Counted from the first letter of the stretch, positions 1-5,937 are shown. The stretch: 6,174 nucleotides of DNA from Methylococcales bacterium (GCA_009692395.1 SHZG01000145.1:1-6174), one strand, 5' to 3'. Numbers and translations: made by a program. The notes: generated by a model from the letters alone, not told the origin.

Positions 1-142
1 GACATGGATCAAACGACTCAATCGCAAGACCATTTGCTTCTCAAAACTAGAGTTGATGCACGACACCGTCATCGGTTTGCTTATCAACAAGGTCGAATTC
101 GGGCGCGATATTTATTCATAATTACAGATTTAACCCACTACC
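1..142 (+). mobile_element. IS1-family insertion sequence, 3' terminal part
   Basis: This is the transposase-3' end of an IS1-family element; the rest lies beyond the left edge. The boundary at 142 comes from comparison with the inverted copy at the right end of the window: identity runs through the outermost bases, which read GGTAGTGGGTTAAATCTG inward from the tip, and stops there (aaatctt follows here, cattgat follows in the other copy). A tip beginning GGT is typical of IS1-family terminal inverted repeats. The other IS end and any target-site duplication are outside the window. The element landed inside the yfiR-like gene on the opposite strand. Confidence 0.85.
2..121 (+). CDS. IS1-family transposase, C-terminal fragment (5' end outside window)
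   Basis: The open frame runs from the window edge to a TAA at 119-121 and encodes 39 residues. They begin TWIKRLNRKTICFSKLELMH and end GRDIYS. The pattern RLxRKTICFSK followed by a hydrophobic segment (MHDTVIGLLINK) is characteristic of the C-terminus of the IS1 InsB-type DDE transposase, which cuts and joins the element's ends. The catalytic residues lie upstream, outside the window. Compared with the right-hand copy there is one amino acid change (Asn here, Thr there, from base 21) and one silent change (base 55). Whether the whole gene is intact, or uses the frameshift known in classical IS1, cannot be judged here. Confidence 0.88.
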   Translation, partial: TWIKRLNRKTICFSKLELMHDTVIGLLINKVEFGRDIYS

Positions 143-525
143 AAATCTTGTTGTGTGCCGATTGATAAAATAGCTAGTTTACTTATTTTTTTAAAAAAAT
201 CAGCAGGGGCAGTCTGGGAAAAATAAATTAATTGGCAATCATCTATAGTGCTTTTCTGCGTAATATCGCGAACTTCAATAGCCCTTTTATGGCGGTAGCT
301 TTCGCGTAATGAGGCGGTGACATCGGTATTGTCGTAAACACAATAATGCAACACAGGCGGCGGAGTTGCCCACTCGGTAAACTGAGTAAAATGGTACAAA
401 TAGCCAGAGGTTATTTGCATTTTTTGCTCAAATACTTCATCGGCAACGCCGTTATTCCAAAAGCACAATGCCATTGTAGTTAACGTGACGCGCCAAAACT
501 GGCGGTGCAGAAGCGGTAAAAACAT
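130..525 (-). pseudogene. YfiR-like periplasmic protein (DUF4154), 3' end replaced by IS1
   Basis: The reading frame gives 131 residues. Residues 1-28 look like a Sec signal peptide: basic residues near the start, a hydrophobic core, and likely cleavage after the Ala of GVADE. The mature part matches the DUF4154/YfiR pattern: an ITSGYLYHFTQFTEW segment near residues 38-52, a strand with CVYDNTD, then IEVRDI, DDCQLIYFS and LAILSIGT. YfiR proteins are periplasmic regulators that in Pseudomonas and E. coli restrain the diguanylate cyclase YfiN. Family members usually have about 170-190 residues; here the expected C-terminal part (the strand after the glycine-rich turn and the LKISSKLL-like helix) is missing. 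The last native codon is about residue 127-128. The final Val-Val-Gly and the TAA come from the IS1 tip at 130-142. The function is therefore probably lost. No YfiN or YfiB partner is visible. The family call is by motif memory and is moderately secure. Confidence 0.72.
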
Positions 526-573
526 CGAATTAAAATGATAAGCTAAGGTTTTATTATGGGATTCATGGCTGTC

Positions 574-602
574 AAAATACGGCTTGTTTCCTAGGCTGTC
601 AA
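574..602 (-). promoter_or_regulatory. Sigma-70-type promoter for the yfiR-like gene
   Basis: On the minus strand TTGACA (597-602, perfect -35) is followed after exactly 17 bases by TATTTT (574-579, -10). Transcription would start near 567, giving a leader of about 40 bases to the ATG at 525. TTGACAGCC occurs twice in direct orientation, at 594-602 and 567-575, so a second -35-like box lies on the -10 region and could mark a tandem promoter or a repeated protein site. Its best partner is a weak TAAAAC 16 bases on. The promoter implies that the yfiR-like gene is transcribed separately from pbpC, which ends 123 bases upstream on the same strand. The 526-648 gap holds no gene and no clear terminator. 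Confidence 0.6.
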
Positions 603-648
603 TAAAATCGGGTTTTGCATTTGTTGTTTAAACCCTTACGAACAATAA

Positions 649-3000
649 TTACTGTACAAACTGCACGGTAATTTGCCGTGAATCCGCATTCCCTAAACTA
701 TCCACGGCGCGTATTAAATACGTTCCACCATAACTCGGTAGCCATGAAAAGGTTTCTGAGGCAGTGGTTTTGCCGATAAAACTTTTATTAGCAAACCAAA
801 AAATATCTTTGCCACTGCGACTGTTAGCGCGTAAGCCGATGGTGCTAGGTTTGGCGGCGCGTAGGGTGTATGTTCCTGCCATTGACGGCGAGACAATTTC
901 GGGAATATCGTCGCCTGTGAGCGTGTCATAACAGCTAGGTAGGGCAGGGGGTTGACGACGTGGCATTCCTGCTTCTAAAAATAATTTATACATCTCACTC
1001 GACCAAAACTCATAGACTTCTTTACGGCTATTGGGCTGGTCTTTACACACCACCGCGCCGCTGGCATCAAAATACACCGCTCTGTGTAATATGCTGGTTT
1101 TAATCGGTGATTTGGTGGGAATAAACCACGTTTTTGCTAATGCGGGGCAATCTTCATTGGGTAAATCACCACTGGCGGCGCAGACATCAATCTCACGGAC
1201 ATTGGCGGGCGGCGTAGCAGGTTCGTTATCTAGCCCTCTGAGCAAATGTTGAGTGCGTAGACTATCAACAATGGTAAAAAATAACGGCGCAGCGGTTTGA
1301 ATACCGACAAACGCGGTATTGCCCGTGTTATCAAAATTGCCTAGCCACACCACTAAGACATAATGCCCAACAACGCCCACCGTCCACGCATCTTTAAATC
1401 CCCATGACGTGCCTGTTTTCCACCCCACTTTGGGTTTTGCATGGCGTTTAGAATCAGGGCGAATATTATAAGTGAGCATATCCAGCGTAATAAATGCCGC
1501 TGCGTCGCTGAGTAATGATAGTGGCGGTTCTGTTTCTTGAACGCATGACTGCCAGTCCTTTAGAGGACTGGCAGTCATCTGACAATCAGCTAGGTATTTA
1601 ACAGAACGCAACACACCCCGATTGGCTAACATGGCGTACAGTTTTGCCAGCTCTTCCATTGTGACATCGCCACTGCCTAGCGTTAAAGACAGCCCGTAAT
1701 GTTCTTCAGTATCTAAACCTGAAACCCCTGATTGTTTAAGAAAACCGTACAAGCTGGGTTTAGACAATTGCGCGGCAACCGTTAGCGCGGGAATATTCCG
1801 CGAGCGTACCAAGGCATCTTGCACAGTCACGGGGCCAATAAATCGTCCATCAAAATTTTCAGGATTAAACGCGCCAAACGAGGTGGGCGTATCGGCTAAT
1901 ACGGTACGCGGATGCACTAGACCTTGGTCTAAGGCTAAGGCATAAACAAATGGTTTAAGCGTTGAACCTGGTGAACGTTTGGCAAACACACCATTCACCT
2001 GCCCAGAAATGCGTTTATCCCAAAAATCCGCTGAACCCACTAGCGCGTTGACCTGCATGGTGTGAGTATCCAGCAATAACACCGCCGCGTTGCGTATCCC
2101 AGCGGAGCGATTTTGAACGATATAATTATCAATCAGTTGTTTAATCATTTTCTGCACGGGTAAATCAATACTACTCTTAATACGGCGTTGTTCGGGGTAA
2201 TGTTGGAGTAACCAATTGGTCAAATGCGGCGCGAGAAATGGCTTATCGGCTCTGGCATTCACGGCTAAGGGCAGGGCAAAATCTGCCGCATAACGGTGGT
2301 CTTGTGGGTATGTTGTTAACCAGCGTTGCCATAGTCGTTGCCGTGCTGCTAACAATGCAGGAGGTAATTGCCGAGTCGGCGCACGGCGCACGGGATTTTG
2401 TGGAATCACGGCTAATGTCAGGGCTTCTATTAAATTCAATTCATTTACAGGTTTATGAAAAAAAATCAAACTCGCCGCTGCTACGCCTGAGATATTGCCG
2501 CTATAGGGGGCAATATTCAAATACGCTTCCAGTATTTCCTGTTTGGTATAGCGCAATTCTAAATAAAACGCGGCTGTCATTTGCCACAATTTACCGCTTA
2601 TCGTGCGGCTGTTGATGTCATATAACTGCCGCGCCACCTGCATAGTAATAGTCGATGCGCCTTGCCGTGCTGCTTTGCCGTAAGTCATCCACACCGACCT
2701 TAATAACGCGAAGGGATTCACGCCTCTGTGCCGATAAAACCAACGGTCTTCATATAATAATGTCGCTTGTTGTACGCTGTTGGGAATGTCGGCTAAGGGT
2801 GTCCAGACGCGGTATTGCTGATCTGTTGCCAAGGTTAAACGCAATAACTCACCTCGCCGTGCATAAATCGCCGTCGAATTGGAATAATAACTAGAGAGCG
2901 GTGGTTTCGGCGCATCATGTACATAAAGGATGCCACTCATCATCAATAAAGTGCTAATGATGACCAGCTTATGAAATGGCTTAAGGCGGTTTTTACGCAT
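649..3000 (-). CDS. pbpC: Penicillin-binding protein 1C (bifunctional glycosyltransferase/transpeptidase)
   Basis: This is a 783-residue class A penicillin-binding protein anchored in the inner membrane with its bulk in the periplasm. Residues 11-27 form the membrane anchor. The GT51 glycosyltransferase domain (about 45-220) has the EDRWFYRHRGV motif with catalytic Glu84, GASTITMQ at 114-121, and the ILEAYLN motif with Glu158. The transpeptidase domain (about 300-580) has SPGSTLKPF with nucleophile Ser346 and Lys349, SRN at 400-402, and KTGTS at 528-532. A C-terminal domain (about 695-780) fits the BiPBP_C module of PBP1C proteins. Length and domain order match PbpC, so the gene looks complete. 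In E. coli pbpC neighbours the alpha-2-macroglobulin gene yfhM; that partner is not seen here. The ATG at 3000 has no obvious Shine-Dalgarno sequence, but the anchor begins just after it. A perfect palindrome lies in frame at residues 475-486, between SxN and KTG. Confidence 0.95.
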   Translation of the reverse strand: MRKNRLKPFHKLVIISTLLMMSGILYVHDAPKPPLSSYYSNSTAIYARRGELLRLTLATDQQYRVWTPLADIPNSVQQATLLYEDRWFYRHRGVNPFALLRSVWMTYGKAARQGASTITMQVARQLYDINSRTISGKLWQMTAAFYLELRYTKQEILEAYLNIAPYSGNISGVAAASLIFFHKPVNELNLIEALTLAVIPQNPVRRAPTRQLPPALLAARQRLWQRWLTTYPQDHRYAADFALPLAVNARADKPFLAPHLTNWLLQHYPEQRRIKSSIDLPVQKMIKQLIDNYIVQNRSAGIRNAAVLLLDTHTMQVNALVGSADFWDKRISGQVNGVFAKRSPGSTLKPFVYALALDQGLVHPRTVLADTPTSFGAFNPENFDGRFIGPVTVQDALVRSRNIPALTVAAQLSKPSLYGFLKQSGVSGLDTEEHYGLSLTLGSGDVTMEELAKLYAMLANRGVLRSVKYLADCQMTASPLKDWQSCVQETEPPLSLLSDAAAFITLDMLTYNIRPDSKRHAKPKVGWKTGTSWGFKDAWTVGVVGHYVLVVWLGNFDNTGNTAFVGIQTAAPLFFTIVDSLRTQHLLRGLDNEPATPPANVREIDVCAASGDLPNEDCPALAKTWFIPTKSPIKTSILHRAVYFDASGAVVCKDQPNSRKEVYEFWSSEMYKLFLEAGMPRRQPPALPSCYDTLTGDDIPEIVSPSMAGTYTLRAAKPSTIGLRANSRSGKDIFWFANKSFIGKTTASETFSWLPSYGGTYLIRAVDSLGNADSRQITVQFVQ
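1545..1578. repeat. Perfect palindrome inside pbpC coding sequence
   Basis: The arm ATGACTGCCAGTCCT (1545-1559) is followed by a 4-base loop (ttag) and its exact reverse complement (1564-1578), giving a 15-bp perfect stem. Each arm also contains a smaller palindrome (GACTG-C-CAGTC), so alternative cruciform folds are possible. In the pbpC frame it encodes MTASPLKDWQS (residues 475-485), without a stop or frameshift. Cys473 and Cys486 lie on either side. A perfect stem of this length inside a coding region is unlikely by chance and suggests an inserted small palindromic element, but that origin is inference. Confidence 0.75.
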
Positions 3001-3160
3001 GAATAATGAAGTTGGGTTATCGGTAAAAGGTTATATCTTAGTTTGAAACAACAATCGGCGAAAATCAAAACGCTGTTACGTTATAATGCCACATTAGCGA
3101 CGGCTTAATTAACACCGCCTGCCATTTCAACATTTATTCCACACTTTAAATTGATACATC
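3001..3160. promoter_or_regulatory. Divergent promoter region between pbpC and ccmC
   Basis: This 160-base gap separates the start codons of pbpC (minus) and ccmC (plus), so it must carry both promoters unless transcription enters from outside. On the plus strand a perfect TATAAT lies at 3082-3087, about 75 bases before the ccmC start. No good -35 sits 16-18 bases upstream of it, where the sequence is A-rich. Towards pbpC only weak -10-like sequences are present (TAAGAT, TATAAC, around 3030-3040 on the minus strand). I found no clear operator or riboswitch. No Shine-Dalgarno sequence precedes either start codon. Confidence 0.45.
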
Positions 3161-3925
3161 ATGTTTTTAATTCCAGATGCAGTTGTTCGTTTTTTTCATC
3201 GCATGGCTTCACCGCCGCATTTTTACGCATTGACTGAAAAATTAATGCCGTGGTTAGTGACGATTTTTGTGTTACTCACCGCCGCAGGCTTATACGGCGG
3301 CTTAGTTCTCGCACCACCAGATTATCAGCAAGGTGACAGTTACCGCATTATTTATATTCATGTGCCTAGCGCGTGGATGTCGCTGTTTATTTATATGGTG
3401 ATGGCGGCGGCGGCGGGTATCGGCTTAGTGTGGCGCATTAAACTGGCAGAAATTGTCGCCATTAGCAGCGCACCTATCGGAGCAAGTTTTACTTTTATTG
3501 CCTTAGTCACTGGCTCACTATGGGGTAAACCGATGTGGGGAACATGGTGGGTATGGGATGCTCGCCTCACGTCTGAACTGATTTTATTATTTTTATATCT
3601 AGGTGTGATTGGTTTGTATGGCGCGATAGATGACAAGCGCGTGGCTTCCAAAGCGATTGCTATTCTAGCCTTAGTCGGTGTGGTCAATATTCCTATTATT
3701 CATTATTCAGTCGAATGGTGGAACACGCTACATCAAGGCCCGACGGTGACTAAAATGGATAAACCCTCAATTCACGTCACTATGCTAGTGCCGCTATTAT
3801 TCATGGCACTGTCCTTTAAAATGTATTATGTCATCGCCATGTTACAACGAGCGAAAGTAGAATTATTACAACGCGAACGCAATGCGCAATGGGTTAAAAA
3901 TATGCTTTTGGAGAAACAATCATGA
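3161..3925 (+). CDS. ccmC: Haem-handling protein CcmC of cytochrome c maturation System I
   Basis: The gene encodes a 254-residue integral inner-membrane protein with about six hydrophobic segments (roughly 29-50, 65-90, 98-120, 136-155, 164-182 and 206-228). The tryptophan-rich WWD haem-handling motif is complete at residues 121-143 (WGKPMWGTWWVWDARLTSEL). The two conserved periplasmic histidines fall at His67 (IYIHVPSAW) and His181 (IIHYSVEWWNTLHQG). CcmC presents haem in the periplasm and, with CcmD, drives its covalent attachment to CcmE. Length and motifs fit CcmC rather than the larger CcmF, which shares the WWD domain. The stop codon overlaps the start of ccmD by four bases (ATGA), indicating coupled translation. 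The gene is the first of its cluster: the usual upstream ccmA and ccmB are replaced by divergent pbpC. Confidence 0.97.
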   Translation: MFLIPDAVVRFFHRMASPPHFYALTEKLMPWLVTIFVLLTAAGLYGGLVLAPPDYQQGDSYRIIYIHVPSAWMSLFIYMVMAAAAGIGLVWRIKLAEIVAISSAPIGASFTFIALVTGSLWGKPMWGTWWVWDARLTSELILLFLYLGVIGLYGAIDDKRVASKAIAILALVGVVNIPIIHYSVEWWNTLHQGPTVTKMDKPSIHVTMLVPLLFMALSFKMYYVIAMLQRAKVELLQRERNAQWVKNMLLEKQS

Positions 3926-4095
3926 CCTTTAACAGCTTCGCTGAATTTTTGGCAATGGGTGGTTACGCCTTTTATGTGTGGGGTTCTTACGGTTTAACAC
4001 TGATTGTGTTGCTGGCTAATATCATCATTCCTGTCTGGCAACGCAAACAATTATTACGCTCCTTAGCTCTCAAGCAACAACGGTCAGAATCATGA
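3922..4095 (+). CDS. ccmD: Small membrane protein CcmD of cytochrome c maturation
   Basis: This 57-residue protein begins MTFNSFAEFLAMGGYAFYVW. The short stretch GGYAFYVWGSYGLTLIVLLAN (residues 13-33) is the family hallmark: a conserved Gly-Tyr-Ala-x-Tyr-Val-Trp segment leading into one transmembrane helix (about 20-38), followed by a basic cytoplasmic tail (WQRKQLLRSLALKQQR). CcmD stabilises the complex of CcmC with holo-CcmE and helps release CcmE. The start is fixed by the ATGA overlap with the ccmC stop and by GGAG at 3910-3913, eight bases before the ATG. It is the only convincing Shine-Dalgarno in the window. The stop overlaps the ccmE start in the same way. Position, size and motif agree. 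Confidence 0.93.
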   Translation: MTFNSFAEFLAMGGYAFYVWGSYGLTLIVLLANIIIPVWQRKQLLRSLALKQQRSES

Positions 4096-4538
4096 TGAAA
4101 CCTGCTAGAAAACAACGTTTAATGCTCATCGGTTTAATGGTGCTGGGTGCGAGTGTCGCGACTGGATTTGCGTTAAAATCGTTTAATGAAAATTTGACGT
4201 ACTTTTTTTCCACCACCGATGTGATGGACGGCAAAGCCCCCAAAGATACGCTGTTTCGTTTGGGCGGTATGGTGATTAAAGGCTCAGTCGAACGCCCTAA
4301 TGATGGCATGATGGTACGTTTTAAACTGACTGATTTTAGTAAAGAAGTCACGGTTGAATACACGGGTATCTTGCCTGATTTATTCCGCGAAGGGCAGGGC
4401 ATTGTTGCCAATGGTAAATTGGATAGTCACGGCGTATTTATTGCCGAAGAAGTGTTAGCCAAGCATGATGAAAATTATATGCCGCCTGAAGTGAAAGATA
4501 GTTTGAAAAACCAACCTGCTGCGCCTGTTACAAAATAG
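4092..4538 (+). CDS. ccmE: Periplasmic haem chaperone CcmE
   Basis: The gene encodes 148 residues. A membrane anchor at about residues 9-27 is followed by a periplasmic beta-barrel domain with the family patterns FRLGGMVIKGSV (55-66) and VEYTGILPDLFREGQGIVANG (88-108). The haem-attachment site HDENY is intact: His125 binds haem covalently and Tyr129 is the conserved partner, followed by MPPEV. CcmE receives haem from CcmC and hands it to the CcmF/CcmH ligase for attachment to apocytochrome c. The tail after HDENY is short. The ATG at 4092 overlaps the ccmD stop by four bases; a second ATG directly follows, at 4095, so the true start may be either. The cluster ends here: no ccmF, ccmG or ccmH follows, only palindromes and the convergent aminotransferase gene. 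Confidence 0.96.
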   Translation: MMKPARKQRLMLIGLMVLGASVATGFALKSFNENLTYFFSTTDVMDGKAPKDTLFRLGGMVIKGSVERPNDGMMVRFKLTDFSKEVTVEYTGILPDLFREGQGIVANGKLDSHGVFIAEEVLAKHDENYMPPEVKDSLKNQPAAPVTK

Positions 4539-4546
4539 CCGTGTAG

Positions 4547-4563
4547 GGTACGCAGTGCGTACC
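4547..4563. repeat. Short perfect palindrome downstream of ccmE
   Basis: GGTACGCA and its reverse complement TGCGTACC are separated by a single G, 9 bases after the ccmE stop. The stem could gain a G-U pair in RNA at 4546/4564. There is no T-run after it, so it is not a classical terminator by itself. It sits 10 bases before the strong terminator palindrome. Short palindromes beginning GTAGGGT are often dispersed intergenic repeats in bacterial genomes; whether this one is dispersed cannot be seen from one copy. Confidence 0.6.
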
Positions 4564-4573
4564 TCTATCTATT

Positions 4574-4610
4574 AAAACCTGCGAGGTCTTAAAGACCTCG
4601 CAGGTTTTTT
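4574..4610. terminator. Bidirectional Rho-independent terminator between ccmE and the aminotransferase gene
   Basis: The arm AAAACCTGCGAGGTCT (4574-4589), a 3-base loop (taa) and the exact reverse complement (4593-4608) form a 16-bp perfect stem with a GC-rich core. Six T follow on the plus strand (4605-4610), and the four A at 4574-4577 give a T-run on the minus strand. It can therefore stop transcription from ccmCDE and from the convergent aminotransferase gene, whose stop codon is at 4645. The near-perfect symmetry is greater than a terminator requires and suggests it may also be a copy of a dispersed palindromic repeat. Confidence 0.88.
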
Positions 4611-4644
4611 ATACAATGAATTTATTGGTATGAGCGTAAACGAA

Positions 4645-5826
4645 TTAAATCGCCGCTTTAATCCTTGCTAACGCATTCTTCAAATTATCCATGCTAGTCG
4701 CGATAGAAATACGAATATGCCCTTCTGTACCAAATGCCGAACCCGGAACTAACGCCACACCCGCTGTTTCAATCAAATAATCTGAAAATTCCAAATCGTT
4801 GTTAATGCCATCTAAACGGGCAATCAGTTTTTCGACATTAGGGAAAACATAAAACGTGCCGTCAGTTTCCAAGCACTCAACACCGTCGATGCTGTTCAAT
4901 TCTGCCACTACGAAATCATGACGTTTTTTGAATTCAACACACATATTGGTGATAAAACTTTGATCGCCTGTCAATGCTGCTTCGGCTGCATATTGAGAAA
5001 TTGACGTAGGATTAGACGTGCTTTGTGATTGAATCGTACACATGGCTTCAATCAAATCCGCAGGGCCTGCGCAATAACCGATACGCCAGCCTGTCATTGA
5101 ATAGGCTTTAGAAACGCCGTTCATCACCACAGTGCGCTCATAAAATTCAGGATGCGCGTTCAGGATATTCACGAATGTACCCTGCTCCCACAAAATATGT
5201 TCGTACATATCATCGGTAGCAATAATGATATTCGGATAATCAGCTAATACATCACCAAGAGCTGTTAATTCTTCTAATGAATACGCCACACCTGAAGGAT
5301 TAGATGGGCTATTGATAAAAATTAACCGCGTTTTGTCTGTAATCGCAGCGCGTAATTGTTCAGGCGATATTTTGAAATGTTGCGCTTGTGTGGTTTCAAT
5401 AATGACAGGCACACCGTCGGCTAATAACACCATATCAGGATAAGACACCCAAAATGGCGCGGGGATAATGACTTCATCACCCGCATTTAGCAACGCTTGG
5501 ACAAGGTTGTAAGAGCTTTGTTTACCACCACAAGACACCAGCACTTGTTTAAGCGTGTAGTCCAAACCATTGTCATTTTTGAATTTAGTAATAATCGCTT
5601 TTTTTAAGCTGGCGATACCGTCCACAGCGGTGTATTTAGTAAAGCCTTTGTTCATGGCTGCAACAGCGGCGGCTTTAATGTGATCTGGCGTGTCAAAATC
5701 GGGTTCACCAGCACCTAGTCCAATAATATCTTTACCTGCTGCCCGCATCGCGGCGGCTCTGGCAGTAATCGCTAACGTAGGCGAAGGTTTTACGGCGTTG
5801 ACTCTGTTAGATAGTTTGATGCTCAT
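4645..5826 (-). CDS. aspC: Class I aspartate aminotransferase, subgroup Ib (possibly also prephenate aminotransferase)
   Basis: This is a 393-residue cytoplasmic PLP enzyme of the aminotransferase class I/II fold. It transfers the amino group between aspartate and 2-oxoglutarate. Motifs in order: KPSPT at 13-17, GAGEPDFDTP at 38-47, SCGGKQ with Lys102, NSPSNPSG at 172-179 with Asn176, DDMYEH at 205-210 (Asp205 to the PLP nitrogen, Tyr208 to its hydroxyl), GVSKAYSMTGWRIGY with the Schiff-base Lys240, and HIRIS with the carboxylate-binding Arg372. This set resembles the Thermus/Rhizobium AatA type more than E. coli AspC. Lys13 corresponds to the lysine linked to prephenate amination in that subgroup, so a second role in tyrosine/phenylalanine synthesis is possible. 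I chose the ATG at 5826 (MSIKLSNRV) because the upstream in-frame TTG at 5859 overlaps the promoter -10. It converges on ccmE and has no apparent operon partner. Confidence 0.94.
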   Translation of the reverse strand: MSIKLSNRVNAVKPSPTLAITARAAAMRAAGKDIIGLGAGEPDFDTPDHIKAAAVAAMNKGFTKYTAVDGIASLKKAIITKFKNDNGLDYTLKQVLVSCGGKQSSYNLVQALLNAGDEVIIPAPFWVSYPDMVLLADGVPVIIETTQAQHFKISPEQLRAAITDKTRLIFINSPSNPSGVAYSLEELTALGDVLADYPNIIIATDDMYEHILWEQGTFVNILNAHPEFYERTVVMNGVSKAYSMTGWRIGYCAGPADLIEAMCTIQSQSTSNPTSISQYAAEAALTGDQSFITNMCVEFKKRHDFVVAELNSIDGVECLETDGTFYVFPNVEKLIARLDGINNDLEFSDYLIETAGVALVPGSAFGTEGHIRISIATSMDNLKNALARIKAAI

Positions 5827-5858
5827 AATTTTGTGTAGTAAGTAGTTAAAATGAGGCA

Positions 5859-5867
5859 ATTATAGCA
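5859..5867 (-). promoter_or_regulatory. Extended -10 promoter for the aminotransferase gene
   Basis: On the minus strand the sequence reads TGC-TATAAT, a perfect extended -10 element. The -35 at 17 bases (GTTAGC, 5882-5887) is poor, as is common for extended -10 promoters. Transcription would start near 5852, giving a leader of about 25 bases before the ATG at 5826. No Shine-Dalgarno is visible in that leader. The right IS1 copy ends about 70 bases upstream, so the insertion leaves this promoter intact. Confidence 0.65.
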
Positions 5868-5886
5868 TTTGTGTGATGCTCGCTAA

Positions 5887-5919
5887 CAATAAGCGGCAGG
5901 TAAAAAACTTTGCTTATTG
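5887..5919. repeat. Inverted repeat between the aminotransferase promoter and IS1
   Basis: CAATAAGC (5887-5894) and GCTTATTG (5912-5919) are exact reverse complements separated by 17 bases. A run of T follows on the plus strand (5921-5925), resembling a weak terminator, but no plus-strand gene ends here. One arm lies just upstream of the promoter, at the -35 position, so an operator is an alternative. Neither role is established. Confidence 0.4.
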
Positions 5920-5937
5920 GTTTTTATAAAATCAATG

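Noticed and set aside
526..648. A small gene between pbpC and the yfiR-like gene
   Set aside because: No frame of useful length with a start and ribosome site is present; the stretch is accounted for by the promoter.
2238..2894. Open plus-strand frames of 125 and 79 codons opposite pbpC
   Set aside because: They lie antisense to the conserved glycosyltransferase domain of pbpC, show no family motif and have no promoter or ribosome site of note.
3149..3162. Possible FNR-type site (TTGAT followed by TCATG) at the ccmC start
   Set aside because: Only the left half-site matches TTGATnnnnATCAA, and it overlaps the start codon region.
3391..3687. Minus-strand open frame of 98 codons opposite ccmC
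   Set aside because: It is the complement of the conserved WWD-containing part of ccmC; its low-complexity composition reflects the other strand.
4070..4411. Minus-strand open frame of 113 codons opposite ccmD and ccmE
   Set aside because: It is antisense to the well-conserved ccmE domain and has no recognisable features.
5827..5859. Longer aminotransferase start at an upstream TTG, adding 11 residues (MPHFNYLLHKI)
   Set aside because: The TTG overlaps the TATAAT of the extended -10 promoter and would lie upstream of the expected transcript start; the protein family begins at MSIKLSNRV-like sequence.
143..5937. A composite transposon carrying accessory cargo or an undescribed defence system
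   Set aside because: All genes between the IS copies are recognisable core functions; no resistance, toxin, nuclease or defence genes, tRNA, integrase or CRISPR repeats are visible.
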